This document shows, one piece after another, positions 33,207 through 45,390 of a DNA stretch of 64,000 bases. Each line of letters opens with the position of its first letter. Position 1 is the stretch's first letter. The position numbers were made by a program, and so were the translations under genes. This DNA is from DATDCV01 sp036524155 (GTDB lineage: Bacteria > Verrucomicrobiota > Verrucomicrobiia > Limisphaerales > UBA8199): contig DATDCV010000404.1 of NCBI GenBank assembly GCA_036524155.1, positions 36,432 to 100,431 of the forward strand, read 5' to 3'. The notes beneath the pieces are model-generated. The model had not been told where the DNA came from. It ran no database searches and saw only the letters and a list, made by a program, of their open reading frames with translations.

Positions 33207-33764
33207 ATGCTTAAGAAGTGGCAGCGGCTTAGCTCCCGGCCCGTCGGCGACTTCCGTATCTTCCAGATCCGGTCGGACCGGCTGGTCTCACCGCGCACCG
33301 GGGAAGAGCACGATTTCTACGTCATCGACTGCGTCAACTGGGTGAATGTGATTGCGCTGACACCGGAACGCCAGTTGGTGATGATCGAGCAGTACCGCCA
33401 TGGGTCAGGCACCGTCGAACTGGAGATTCCGGGCGGGATGATTGATCCCCACGATGCATCGCCCGAGGCGGCGGCCCTTCGCGAGCTGCGCGAAGAAACC
33501 GGTTACGAAGGACAAAACGCGCGTCGTATCGGCGAAGTGTTCCCCAATCCCGCGATCATGAGCAACACCTGCTACACGGTGCTGTTCGAGAACTGTCGCT
33601 GCCTCCACCCCGTCCAACTCGACCATAGCGAAGACCTCGTGACCCGGCTCGTGCCCGCTTCGGATATACCCGCGCTGATCGCCGCCGGAAAAATCCGTCA
33701 CTCGCTTGTGGTGGTCGCTCTCTACTACTTCGAGTTGTGGCAAAAACAAACTGCTCGCGCCTGA
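33207..33764 (+). CDS. Nudix hydrolase (ADP-ribose pyrophosphatase-like)
   Basis: A 185-residue cytoplasmic enzyme with a Nudix box around GGMIDPHDASPEAAALRELR followed by EETGY. The RELREETGY core is exact, while the upstream part has one extra residue and Asp in place of the usual Glu. The N-terminal half (DCVNWVNVIALTPERQLVMI, then EQYRHGSGTVELEIPGG) is typical of the ADP-ribose/ADP-sugar pyrophosphatase subgroup. The family hydrolyses nucleoside diphosphates linked to another group, using magnesium. It is followed by a cupin gene 41 bp downstream on the same strand. Confidence 0.88.
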   Translation: MLKKWQRLSSRPVGDFRIFQIRSDRLVSPRTGEEHDFYVIDCVNWVNVIALTPERQLVMIEQYRHGSGTVELEIPGGMIDPHDASPEAAALRELREETGYEGQNARRIGEVFPNPAIMSNTCYTVLFENCRCLHPVQLDHSEDLVTRLVPASDIPALIAAGKIRHSLVVVALYYFELWQKQTARA

Positions 33765-33805
33765 CTTGAGCCCGAGGCCCGCGCTTCGTAGGCTGATCGC
33801 CGGCT

Positions 33806-34138
33806 ATGTTCGAGAAGCGAAGCGAAAACGGATACCGTCCGGCCCTGGACGGGATCGAAAGGAAAACACTGGTCCACGGCCAGAGAACGCTGATGACGGA
33901 GTTTCGACTGCGCCAGGGCTCGGCCCTGCCCCGCCATTCCCATCCGAACGAGCAGACCGGCTACCTTGTTCAGGGCCGGGTTCGGCTCTCGATCGGCGCC
34001 GAGGTTTTCGAAGCGCGGGTTGGGGATAGCTGGTGCATTCCCGGTGGAGTCGAGCACGGAGCCGACATCCTCGAAGACGCGGTTGCGATAGAAGTTTTTG
34101 CGCCCGTTCGCGAGGATTATCTGCCTGACCGTAAGTGA
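33806..34138 (+). CDS. Small single-domain cupin
   Basis: A 110-residue cupin-2 protein. Cupin motif 1 is HSHPNEQTGYLVQGRVRL with the metal-ligand histidines and a Glu/Gln position. Motif 2 is GDSWCIPGGVEHGADI with the third His. It probably binds one divalent metal ion. Small cupins of this kind may be isomerases, dioxygenases or sugar-binding regulators, and the sequence does not decide which. It may share a transcript with the Nudix gene. Bases 34139-34322 after it hold no gene. Confidence 0.82.
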   Translation: MFEKRSENGYRPALDGIERKTLVHGQRTLMTEFRLRQGSALPRHSHPNEQTGYLVQGRVRLSIGAEVFEARVGDSWCIPGGVEHGADILEDAVAIEVFAPVREDYLPDRK

Positions 34139-34322
34139 TGCGGGGCGGCCCGGCGGTTTGCAGCCGACGGACTCGGTTTGGGACTGTTGGCAGGCAAGCC
34201 CGCCCGCCGTTAGTGGTAACGGAGGAATGCGGCCGGTTCCAAACTGGCGAATGGTTTATACTCGCCACTGCGGCTGGGCGGTGTAGAAAGGGAGGCGAGA
34301 CAGGCCGAATCGAAAGACAAAT

Positions 34323-35066
34323 ATGAAAATCCATCGATTGATTGCTTCGAGTTTGATTGTTGGCGCGCTGGCAGTGGGTGGGCGCGCAGCCGCGGCGGAC
34401 ACGCCAAGTGTGGATTCCATTTTAGCCAAGTACGTGACGGAGCTGGGCGGCAAGGCGGCGATGGAGAAGATCAAGTCACGTGTGTTCAAGCTCAAGATGG
34501 AGTCGGAAACTCTGGGCGAAAGCCAAGGTGAGGTTTACGCCAAGGCACCCAACAAGCAATGGTCACAAATCGAGTTTGCCGGCGCGGGCACAATGAACGA
34601 GGGCTTTGATGGCACGGTGGCCTGGGCCAAGACCCCGTGGGAAGGGCTGCGCGTTAAATCAGGAGACGAGTTGGCCAAAGCGAAACGGGACGCCGAGCTG
34701 CACCGCGAACTGAAGTTCAAAACGCTTTACCCGGGGCTGGCGTACAAGGGCACCGAAAAGGCGGGCGAGGAGCAGGCCTACGTGCTTGAGTGCAAGCCGT
34801 CGGCCACCAGCAAAGAGAAGTTCTTCTTCAGTCCCAAGACCGGCCTGTTGATGCGGCAGGAGTCCGAGCTTGAAGGCCCCCAGGGGCGGGTGAGCGTGGC
34901 GACCCAGGTGCAGGAGTACAAGACGGTCGAGGGCCTGAAACATCCCAGCCAGCTCAAGTTGAAAGTCACGGTCGGCGACCAGACCTTCGAATTCACGATG
35001 AAGGTCCTCGAGGTGAAGTACAACGTGCCGATCGACGACGCGAAGTTCGCGAAGCCGGCGGCCTGA
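34323..35066 (+). CDS. Exported protein with LolA/LolB-like fold, function unknown
   Basis: A 247-residue protein with a signal peptide ending near AAA (MKIHRLIASSLIVGALAVGG). The mature part starts SVDSILAKYVTELGGKAAME and alternates short strands (VFKLKMESETLGESQGEVY, KFFFSPKTGLLMRQESELEG), as in LolA-like and DUF4292-like periplasmic proteins that form half-barrels holding lipid. No Cys follows the signal, so it is soluble and periplasmic. The assignment rests on pattern only. A clean terminator shared with the next, convergent gene follows. Confidence 0.65.
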   Translation: MKIHRLIASSLIVGALAVGGRAAAADTPSVDSILAKYVTELGGKAAMEKIKSRVFKLKMESETLGESQGEVYAKAPNKQWSQIEFAGAGTMNEGFDGTVAWAKTPWEGLRVKSGDELAKAKRDAELHRELKFKTLYPGLAYKGTEKAGEEQAYVLECKPSATSKEKFFFSPKTGLLMRQESELEGPQGRVSVATQVQEYKTVEGLKHPSQLKLKVTVGDQTFEFTMKVLEVKYNVPIDDAKFAKPAA

Positions 35067-35090
35067 GATGTCGCCACCCCGCAGGGCGGA

Positions 35091-35126
35091 AAAAAAGCAA
35101 CCCACCGATTTATCGGTGGTTTTTTT
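35091..35126. terminator. Bidirectional rho-independent terminator
   Basis: CCACCGAT (35102-35109) and ATCGGTGG (35112-35119) form a perfect 8-bp stem around TT, followed by seven T residues (35120-35126). A run of seven A lies at 35091-35097, upstream of the left arm, so the minus strand also has a T run after the stem. It lies between two convergent genes and can serve both. Confidence 0.92.
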
Positions 35127-35186
35127 GGCTGCTCTGAGTAGGACCTCTCGGCCTGCTCTCATGCGATGCCTGCGACCACGAGCAGC

Positions 35187-35954
35187 TCACACTCCTGCAA
35201 TCCGCTTTTTGTATTCTGCCAGCGCTTCATCGAGGCGCTGCCGGGCGGTGGTGTCGCCAGGGACGTTGTGCGAGGGGTGGATGTAAAGTTTGACGTTCCG
35301 GTCGGCGAGGATTTCGGCGACGGTGCAGACGGTCATCCACACGCAGGTGACGAAGGCCATGGTCGAGACGGGGCCGACGTTATCCTGGTGATTCTTCAAG
35401 GGTACGGAAGAATCACCGATGGGGGCGCAGGTATCGACGACGAGGTCGGCGATATCGAAGATGGTTTTCCCGGAAGAATGGCGGGTTTGTTTGCCGTTGG
35501 CGGCGGCGGCGGACCCGTAGGCGATGACTTTCAGGCCGCGTTTCTTCGCCTCAAGGGCGACGTCGATGTTGACGTTGTTGATGCCGGAATGGGAGAAGAT
35601 CCAGAGCGTGTCGCGCCGGTCGAAGTTGTAGCCTTTCATGATCTCGACGCCGTAGCCTTCGACCCGCTCGAGGAAGACAAACTGGTGCACCCCCATCTCG
35701 CCGACGATGCGCGTGAAAAAGGTCAGCGGCAGCTCGACCATGGGATGGAAGCCGACGAAGCCGCCGATGCGGGGATACATTTCCTCGACGGGGATGGTGG
35801 CATGGCCGCAGCCGAAGGTGTGGACCCAGCGGCCGGCCTGGATGGAATCGGCCATCACTTCCGCGGCGCGGCGGATGGGTTCCATCTGGGTTTGTTCGAT
35901 GCGGTCGATGACCGCGCGGGAGTTAGCGAGCCATTGTCGGGCAAGGTTGTTCAT
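35187..35954 (-). CDS. SIS-domain protein (UPF0309-like sugar isomerase family)
   Basis: A 255-residue protein with one SIS (sugar isomerase) domain. Residues 29-60 (AAEVMADSIQAGRWVHTFGC) start the fold, followed by the sugar-phosphate loop region around LWIFSHSGINNVNIDVALEA (about 118-137). LADRNVKLYIHPSHNVPG is near the C-terminus. This matches the UPF0309 type SIS proteins found beside amino-sugar kinases and transporters. It is probably cytoplasmic and acts on a phosphosugar as isomerase or etherase; the reaction is not established. Its start overlaps the end of the MFS gene by 32 bases, so it is the last gene of the ROK-MFS-SIS operon. Confidence 0.83.
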   Translation of the reverse strand: MNNLARQWLANSRAVIDRIEQTQMEPIRRAAEVMADSIQAGRWVHTFGCGHATIPVEEMYPRIGGFVGFHPMVELPLTFFTRIVGEMGVHQFVFLERVEGYGVEIMKGYNFDRRDTLWIFSHSGINNVNIDVALEAKKRGLKVIAYGSAAAANGKQTRHSSGKTIFDIADLVVDTCAPIGDSSVPLKNHQDNVGPVSTMAFVTCVWMTVCTVAEILADRNVKLYIHPSHNVPGDTTARQRLDEALAEYKKRIAGV

Positions 35955-37140
35955 GGCGTGATGTTGGTTGTGAACGGCATTTCCTTAACTGTCGAACGAC
36001 CAGGAAAAGCAGGACGGCCGAGGCGGCCAAACAGAGCAGCATAACGCGGGTGTATTGGCTGACGCCGTGCACCTGAGCAAGGAAGCCGAAGCTCTTGTTG
36101 ATGGTCATGTTGCCAATCAGGGCGAGGCAAAAGATCGTGCTGAAGGCGGCGCCGGATTGGGAGGGATAAAGATCGCCGATATAGCTGAGCACAACCGGGA
36201 ACGCCGCGGCCAGGCCCGCGCCGATCAACAGCGCCGCCGCCAGCGCGACGCCGTAATTACCGGCGAGCATCAGCAGCACCGCGCCGGCGGCGGTGACGCC
36301 GACGCTGGCGAACAGGACGGCCCGGGAGGAGACGCGCTTGAGAAGGCGGCTGAGCGCCAGGCGCGCGAGAACCATAGCGCCGGTGACGGCCATGAGACCC
36401 AGCAACGTTTTCCATTCCTCGGCTTGTTGACCCACCAGGGTGACTTTCTTGAAATACCGGGTCATCCAGTCGTTCGACATGCCTTCCATGCCGCTCTGAA
36501 TCGCAAGCGCCAGGCCCGCAAACAGGAAAATCGGGTCGCGGAGGAGGCGAAAACTCCGTGTGACGGCAAATGGCTGGGCTGCTTGTTTGGGAGGCGGAAA
36601 GGCAATTGCCAGGAAGTAGGCCACCGGCAACAGAACAAACAAGCCAATGCCCGCGACAATCGCGGTGAGGGAAAAATACCTGGACAGCAGCGCAAGTGTG
36701 CTTGGCATGCCCAGAGCGCCAACACCGAAGAACACCCCGAGCAGGCTCAGCTTCGCGCCGCGCTCGCCCGCGGAGACGTCGGCGGCGAGGGCGTTGGTGG
36801 CGCCGTTCAGGACGCCGCCGCCGAAACCGATCAGGAACACGAAAAACTGGACGAGGCTTTCGGTGCCGGCAAAGGCCAGGCCTTCGAGGCCGACCAGGAC
36901 GAGCAGCGCACAGACAATGAGCATCCATTTATAGCCAAAGCGGTCCACGACCGGGCCGAACACGAGCGAGCCGGCCAGGATCCCGAAGGGCAGCAGGGCG
37001 GTCAACGTGCCGATGCGGTTGTCATCGAGCTGGAACCGCTCGGCCAGCAGGTTGTTTACCGAGCCGAGCGACAGGAAGACGATGCCGAAGAGCAGCATCC
37101 CGAGGCAGGCGGCCAGGAAGACCAGGTTGCGATGATACAC
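35923..37140 (-). CDS. MFS transporter (sugar-type, 12 helices)
   Basis: A protein of 405 residues from the chosen start, with about twelve membrane helices. The helix 2-3 loop has GPVVDRFGYKWMLIVCAL, a good match to the major facilitator motif G-x-x-x-D-R-x-G-R-K. The central loop lies around FPPPKQAAQPFAVTRSFRLL. The frame is open further upstream into the ROK gene, so I place the start at the GTG 37140 (VYHRNLVFL). A TTG at 37149, three codons upstream, is also possible and lies two bases after the ROK stop. It probably imports the sugar that the adjacent ROK kinase phosphorylates. Confidence 0.86.
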   Translation of the reverse strand: MYHRNLVFLAACLGMLLFGIVFLSLGSVNNLLAERFQLDDNRIGTLTALLPFGILAGSLVFGPVVDRFGYKWMLIVCALLVLVGLEGLAFAGTESLVQFFVFLIGFGGGVLNGATNALAADVSAGERGAKLSLLGVFFGVGALGMPSTLALLSRYFSLTAIVAGIGLFVLLPVAYFLAIAFPPPKQAAQPFAVTRSFRLLRDPIFLFAGLALAIQSGMEGMSNDWMTRYFKKVTLVGQQAEEWKTLLGLMAVTGAMVLARLALSRLLKRVSSRAVLFASVGVTAAGAVLLMLAGNYGVALAAALLIGAGLAAAFPVVLSYIGDLYPSQSGAAFSTIFCLALIGNMTINKSFGFLAQVHGVSQYTRVMLLCLAASAVLLFLVVRQLRKCRSQPTSRHEQPCPTMAR

Positions 37141-37151
37141 GCGCGGCAAGG

Positions 37152-38078
37152 TTAGTGGATTTCCTTCGCGGTTCGCAAAGCCAAATAGCCCGCGCCGTAA
37201 AGCGCCGCGTCGCCCTCGAGCCGGGTGCCTTCGAATATCACGTGGCGGATGGCGACCGGTTGCGCCCACTTGTGGGCTTCGAGGCGGATTAGGTCGAGAA
37301 ACTCGAGAGCGGGGCCGAACACGCCACCGCCGAAGATGATTTTGCGGGGATTAAACAGGCTGACGAGGTTGGCGACGGCCATGCCCCAGAACTCGATTGC
37401 CTGGGCAATAACGGCCCGCGCACCGGGGTCGCCACGATGATAGTCGGAGAAAATGTCAGGCACAGGCAGGATGTCTGTCCTGCGGAAGGCGCGGGCGACT
37501 TTGGCCAGGGCCCGGCCCGAGGCATGATACTCGAAGCAGCCGCAGCCGACGTATTCGCGGCGGAAAGGGCGGTCGAGGGCGAGCCAGCCGATAGCGCCCG
37601 CGATGCCGAGCGGCCCGCGCAGGATCCGGCCATCAACCATGATGCCGGCGCCGATGCCGGTGCCGACCGAAAGAAAAATGGCGTCGCGGCAGCCGCGCGC
37701 GGCGCCGCGCCAGCTTTCGCCGAGGATGGAGCAGGCGCGGTCGCTATCAATCGCCACGGGGATACGGTGGCCGCTGAGGCTGGCGGACAGCTCGCGGCGG
37801 AGGGGATAGTTCGTCCAGCCGGGTATGTTCGGGGCCCAAACCCGGCCGGAGCGCCGATCGCTGATGCCCGGCACGCAGACGCCAACGCCGGTAATCCGCA
37901 TTCGTTTCACGCTGGCGACGTCCAGCAGCGCGCGCGTGGCAAGGCAAATTAGCTTGCCGACGGCTTTGCCCCGTCGCCGATCCAAGGGCGCGACGGTCCG
38001 GTGTTCCACGCGCCCGCGGCTGGTCAGCAGCGCGGCGGCCAGTTTCGTTCCCCCCAGGTCGATTGCGATGACGGCCAT
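37152..38078 (-). CDS. ROK-family sugar kinase
   Basis: A 308-residue kinase starting at MAVIAIDLGGTKLAAALLTS (phosphate-1 motif DLGGTK). Phosphate-2 and later motifs are SVGTGIGAGIMVDGR and PRKIIFGGGVFGPA. The ROK zinc region, usually CxCGxxGCxE, is shortened here to GCGCFEYHASG, so at least one zinc Cys is missing. ROK proteins phosphorylate glucose, mannose, N-acetylglucosamine, N-acetylmannosamine and others. No helix-turn-helix is present, so it is a kinase and not a repressor. It is the first gene of the leftward operon with the MFS and SIS genes, and is divergent from the OPT gene with 96 bp between. A much longer frame continues upstream but is antisense to the OPT gene and spurious. 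Confidence 0.88.
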   Translation of the reverse strand: MAVIAIDLGGTKLAAALLTSRGRVEHRTVAPLDRRRGKAVGKLICLATRALLDVASVKRMRITGVGVCVPGISDRRSGRVWAPNIPGWTNYPLRRELSASLSGHRIPVAIDSDRACSILGESWRGAARGCRDAIFLSVGTGIGAGIMVDGRILRGPLGIAGAIGWLALDRPFRREYVGCGCFEYHASGRALAKVARAFRRTDILPVPDIFSDYHRGDPGARAVIAQAIEFWGMAVANLVSLFNPRKIIFGGGVFGPALEFLDLIRLEAHKWAQPVAIRHVIFEGTRLEGDAALYGAGYLALRTAKEIH

Positions 38079-38174
38079 AGCGGTTATTGCTAGGCGAGGG
38101 CAAAAGTGATGGCAAGGCCGATTCTGCTTGAGTCCGGAGGGCCGGGGTTGGCATTGTCCGGGCACAAATTCCAT

Positions 38175-40088
38175 ATGGCGATCAAGCATCTCAGCGAAGA
38201 GGAAATCCGAACCTGGTCGCTCGAACAGAAGGACCGCTGGTGGCTGGAGAACGTATGGAAGGGGGACATGCCACAGTTGACGTTGCGTTCCGGGCTGACG
38301 GGAATGCTGATCGGTGGCCTGCTGTCGCTGACCAACCTCTACGTCGGAGCCAAGACGGGCTGGACCCTCGGGGTGGGAATCACTTCGGTCATCCTGGCCT
38401 TCGCGGCCTTCAAGCTGCTTTCGGCGATTGGCCTGGGCAAGGACTTTACGCTGCTGGAGAACAACGCGATGCAGTCCATCGCCACTGCCGCGGGCTACAT
38501 GACCTCGCCGCTGATCTCGAGTTTGGCTGCTTACATGATGGTGACCAACCAGGTGATTCCCATGCTGCAGACCCTGATCTGGATTGTCGCCATCGCCGTC
38601 CTGGGCGTTCTGTTTGCCTTCCCCTTGAAACGGCGTTTCATCAACGACGAGCAGCATCCGTTCCCCGAAGGGCGGGCCGCCGGGATCGTGATGGACGCGC
38701 TCCACACCGGGGATGCCGCTAGCGGCTTGCTCAAGGCCAAACTGCTCATGGTCACGGGGGGCGCGGCCGCACTGCTGAAGCTCATGCAAAGCGAGGCGAT
38801 CATGACCAAACTCCGCCTGAGCTTTCTCACCGTGCCCGAGTTTCTCGACGGCTGGCTTTACCGAATCGGAACGCTGAAGATCTTCGGCACCGACCTGCGG
38901 CAGTTGACCGTGCGGCCCGACACGGACTTCGTGATGATGGCGGCGGGCGGCCTGATGGGCATTCGCACCGGGGTGTCGCTGATGGTTGGCGCGGTGATCA
39001 ACTATCTCATCCTGGTGCCGTTGATGATCGCCGCCGGTGACATCCACGGCCGCGAGATCAACGGGGTGGTGCAGTTCGGGTTCCGGGAGATCACGAAATG
39101 GGCCTTGTGGGGGGGCGTGGCGATGATGACCACCGCGTCGTTGTTCGCGTTTTTCGCCAAGCCCCAGATCCTTCTGAGCGCTTTTCGAGGCCTGGGAAGG
39201 AAACGCGCCGCCGACCAGGGCCAGGACCCCATGCGCGACATCGAATTGCCAATGTGGGTTTTTGTGGTGTTCATCCCCCTCATAGGCGGCGTGACGGTGT
39301 GGCTGGCGCATCTCTTCTTTGGGGTGGCGCTGTGGATGGGCGCGATCGCCGTCCCCCTCATTTTTGTCTTCACGGTGATCGGCGTCAATTCCACCGCGCT
39401 GACGTCCATCACCCCGACCGGTGCGCTGGGTAAGCTTACCCAGCTCACTTACGGCATTCTCGCTCCCGGCAACATCAAGACCAATCTGATGACGGCCGGA
39501 ATCACCGCGGAGGTTGCCAGCAACGCCTCCAACCTTCTCATGAACATCAAGCCGGGCTATATGCTTGGCGCCAAGCCGCGCCTGCAGGCCATCGGCCATG
39601 TGCTTGGTATCCTCGCCGGCGCCGTCGTCGCCGCACCGATCTTTTATTACGTCTTCCTGCCCAAAGGCCCCAGTCAACTCGTTTCCGACCAATACCCGAT
39701 GCCCGCCGCCACCATCTGGCGCGCGGTCGCCGAGCTGCTCATGCAGGGCCTGGGCAACCTTCCCATGTCCGCGCGCTGGGCCGTGCTTATCGGCGCGGTG
39801 CTCGGACTGGCGTTTGAAGGCGTACGCCTGGCCACCAAGGGCCGCTTTTGGCTCTCAGGCGTGGGCATTGGACTGGCCACCGTGATCCCATTTAATACCT
39901 GCTTTGCGATGTTCCTTGGCGCCGCGTTTTTCTGGGTTGCCGAGCGGTTCTGGTCGAATAAAGAATCCGGTGGCAACCGCATTATTGTGCAGAACCAGGA
40001 GCCCATCTGTGCCGGGGTCATTGCCGGCGGCGCACTCATGGGAATCGCCGTGATTCTGATCGAGAACTTCGCACTCGCTGCACGCTGA
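38175..40088 (+). CDS. OPT family oligopeptide/metal-chelate transporter
   Basis: A 637-residue polytopic inner-membrane protein of the OPT superfamily. Recognisable segments are LTGMLIGGLLSLTNLYVGAK with GWTLGVGITSV, LLENNAMQSIATAAGYMTSP (a highly conserved OPT motif), FALKRR-like FAFPLKRRFINDEQHPFPEG, and GVNSTALTSITPTGALGKLT. The family takes up peptides or metal chelates by proton symport. I start at MAIKHLSEEEI; an in-frame ATG 23 codons upstream adds a poorly conserved stretch. It is divergent from the ROK gene. It is followed by about 200 bp before dnaK. Confidence 0.9.
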   Translation: MAIKHLSEEEIRTWSLEQKDRWWLENVWKGDMPQLTLRSGLTGMLIGGLLSLTNLYVGAKTGWTLGVGITSVILAFAAFKLLSAIGLGKDFTLLENNAMQSIATAAGYMTSPLISSLAAYMMVTNQVIPMLQTLIWIVAIAVLGVLFAFPLKRRFINDEQHPFPEGRAAGIVMDALHTGDAASGLLKAKLLMVTGGAAALLKLMQSEAIMTKLRLSFLTVPEFLDGWLYRIGTLKIFGTDLRQLTVRPDTDFVMMAAGGLMGIRTGVSLMVGAVINYLILVPLMIAAGDIHGREINGVVQFGFREITKWALWGGVAMMTTASLFAFFAKPQILLSAFRGLGRKRAADQGQDPMRDIELPMWVFVVFIPLIGGVTVWLAHLFFGVALWMGAIAVPLIFVFTVIGVNSTALTSITPTGALGKLTQLTYGILAPGNIKTNLMTAGITAEVASNASNLLMNIKPGYMLGAKPRLQAIGHVLGILAGAVVAAPIFYYVFLPKGPSQLVSDQYPMPAATIWRAVAELLMQGLGNLPMSARWAVLIGAVLGLAFEGVRLATKGRFWLSGVGIGLATVIPFNTCFAMFLGAAFFWVAERFWSNKESGGNRIIVQNQEPICAGVIAGGALMGIAVILIENFALAAR

Positions 40089-40286
40089 CCCGCTTCCACG
40101 GAGTGTGCCACTTAAAGGTGCCGAGGTGTGTCACAATGACCCATCTGGCACGCTTTTGTATGGCGCATTCCACTCCATAATACTTACCTAAAAGACTGTA
40201 CCATAGTAAGTTGTAATTTAGATCATACCACTGGCACCCGAGGTGCTCAGAACCCTGGCGGCTTCGTGTCGAAGCGCGATCATTTT
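40089..40286 (+). promoter_or_regulatory. Upstream region of dnaK, no CIRCE element seen
   Basis: I find no TTAGCACTC-N9-GAGTGCTAA operator. A short imperfect palindrome, GCACC-CGA-GGTGC (40232-40244), lies about 45 bases before the start codon, and the central part is unusually AT-rich for this genome. Heat-shock control, if any, does not follow the HrcA/CIRCE pattern here. Confidence 0.4.
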
Positions 40287-42245
<1,959 letters not shown>

Positions 42246-42274
42246 AAGCCGAGAAATGCCGGAAAGAATGGCGG

Positions 42275-42547
42275 ATGCGCCGCGAACTGGAGCAAGTAGC
42301 CAGGGCGTTGTTCTGGTGGGAGACACCGGAAACAGTGCTGGCTCAGCCGCGACGGTTCCTGGCTCAGGTGATGACGCTGGGGACGTGGGAAGAAGTGCAG
42401 TTGGTGAGGTCCGTGCTTGGCCGGGAGGCGTTTAAGGATGCCTTGCAGCACGCGCCACCGGGAATTTTTGACGGCCGGTCGTGGGCCTATTGGCACGCGG
42501 TCTTTGGGTTAACAGAACCGGAATTGCCGGTTCGTTCTTTGACATGA
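42275..42547 (+). CDS. Small protein paired with AbiEii-type nucleotidyltransferase (possible antitoxin)
   Basis: A 90-residue protein, MRRELEQVARALFWWETPET to ELPVRSLT. The pattern LFW, then RFLAQVMTLGTWEEV, VRSVLGREAFKDAL and IFDGRSWAYWHAVFGL resembles the small proteins (DUF6922-like by my recollection) encoded upstream of AbiEii/AbiGii nucleotidyltransferases. Its stop overlaps the next start by ATGA, so the two are translationally coupled. By position it is the candidate antitoxin, although classic AbiEi antitoxins are longer DNA-binding proteins. The family assignment needs a profile search. Confidence 0.65.
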   Translation: MRRELEQVARALFWWETPETVLAQPRRFLAQVMTLGTWEEVQLVRSVLGREAFKDALQHAPPGIFDGRSWAYWHAVFGLTEPELPVRSLT

Positions 42548-43209
42548 GCTTTGCGCCGAATCTGGCGGCCCTGCCGGTGGCGCAACGCGCGATCTGGCCG
42601 GAGCTCAAAGAGGTCTCGCGCAGGTTTGTGCTGTACGGAGGCACGGCGTTGGCACTAAGGCTCGGACATCGGCAATCCGAGGATTTTGATTTCTTTGCGG
42701 ACGCGCCCGTTAATCCGGACGAGTTGTTGAGCGACTTGCCCGTGCTGGCCGGCGCGACTATCCGCCAGAAGGCAGCGAATACTTTGACAGTGATGGTAAA
42801 CCGGCCCGAGCCCGTAAAGATCTCATTTTTTGGCTTGAGGCTCAGGCGAACTGGCAACCCGGAATGGACCGAGGACCGCAAGGTGCAAGTTGCGAGTCAG
42901 TTGGATATCGCCGGCTGCAAGATGGCGGTGATTCAGACTCGGGCCGAAATAAAAGATTACCTGGATATCGAGGCGCTGCTCGACCAGGGGATCGGCCTGG
43001 GGCAGATGCTCGGCGCCGCACGCGCAATTTACGGCGAGCAGTTTTCGCCGCTGATCTCGCTCAAAGCGCTCGCGTGGTTCAACGACGGAAGTCTTCCGGC
43101 GTTGCCCGAGCGAATAAAAGAAAGAATCCGCCGGGCGGCGGGCGCAGTCGAAGAAATACCGGATTTGAAACCGTTGCCGGGAGGGATCCTCCCGCCCACG
43201 GTGGCATGA
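42544..43209 (+). CDS. AbiEii/AbiGii-type nucleotidyltransferase (toxin-like)
   Basis: A 221-residue protein starting at MSFAPNLAALPVAQ. It has the nucleotidyltransferase motif of the MNT/AbiEii fold: YGGTALALRLGHRQSEDFDF, with the Gly32-Gly33-Thr34 turn and acidic pair Asp47 and Asp49. LDIAGCKMAVIQTRAEIKDY, with the conserved Lys and DYLDIEALL, follows. In the AbiE system and in related MenA toxins this fold transfers nucleotides to targets (tRNA for MenA) and stops growth. The residues needed for activity are present. It is coupled to the small upstream gene and lies between dnaK and groES, which suggests insertion into a chaperone region. A housekeeping function is also possible. Confidence 0.8.
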   Translation: MSFAPNLAALPVAQRAIWPELKEVSRRFVLYGGTALALRLGHRQSEDFDFFADAPVNPDELLSDLPVLAGATIRQKAANTLTVMVNRPEPVKISFFGLRLRRTGNPEWTEDRKVQVASQLDIAGCKMAVIQTRAEIKDYLDIEALLDQGIGLGQMLGAARAIYGEQFSPLISLKALAWFNDGSLPALPERIKERIRRAAGAVEEIPDLKPLPGGILPPTVA

Positions 43210-43280
43210 ACTTCCCGCGGCGGGTGCGGCGGGATTTCGATTCAGACAACAAAAACAAAACAGACAAAACAAACCATACT

Positions 43281-43574
43281 ATGGCACTGAACATCAAACC
43301 ACTCGGCGATCGGATCCTTGTCGAACCGGTCGAAGAGAAGGAAGTCAAGAAGGGCGGCATCATCATCCCGGATACCGCCAAGGAAAAACCGATGGAAAGT
43401 CTCGTCGTGGCCCTCGGCACCGGCAAGACCGATGACAACGGCAAAAAGATCCCCTTCGAAATGAAGAAGGGCGACCGCGTGCTGGTCAGCAAATACGGCG
43501 GCACTGAAATCAAGCTCGACGGCAAGGAATACAAGATCCTCAACTCCGACGACGTTTTGGCGGTGCTCGAATAG
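43281..43574 (+). CDS. groES: Co-chaperonin GroES
   Basis: A 97-residue protein of standard GroES length. The start MALNIKPLGDRILVEPVEEK, the mobile loop region EKEVKKGGIIIPDTAKEKP, GDRVLVSKYGGTEIKLDGK and the end LNSDDVLAVLE are typical. It forms the heptameric lid of GroEL in the cytoplasm. The spacer of 71 bp before it is A-rich just before the ATG. It precedes groEL by 50 bp in the usual operon. Confidence 0.97.
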   Translation: MALNIKPLGDRILVEPVEEKEVKKGGIIIPDTAKEKPMESLVVALGTGKTDDNGKKIPFEMKKGDRVLVSKYGGTEIKLDGKEYKILNSDDVLAVLE

Positions 43575-43624
43575 CTCCTTTCAACAACCAAGAACAATAA
43601 ACGATCGATACTTACCACTGATTT

Positions 43625-45265
<1,641 letters not shown>

Positions 45266-45327
45266 TTCAGGCCTGAGTCGGGCGCGCGGCACCCCGCGCG
45301 CCTGGCGCGGGAGGAATCAACAACACC

Positions 45328-45362
45328 AGCGAGGCTGGAGCACGCCAGCCTCGCTCCTTTTT
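45328..45362 (+). terminator. Rho-independent terminator after groEL
   Basis: AGCGAGGCTGG (45328-45338) pairs perfectly with CCAGCCTCGCT (45345-45355) around a six-base loop, then CC and TTTTT. It lies between the groEL stop and the convergent phoR stop. Confidence 0.9.
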
Positions 45363-45390
45363 GTACGCGGAGAGGCGACGCCTGCCCGGG

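Noticed and set aside
38079..39692. N-terminal half of a leftward 846-codon frame joined to the ROK kinase
   Set aside because: It is antisense to the OPT transporter and His/Gln/Arg-rich. The kinase starts at MAVIAIDLGG.
40140..40165. Sigma-54 promoter before dnaK (CTGGCACGCTTTTG)
   Set aside because: The GG is present, but the GC that should follow at 10 bases is missing.
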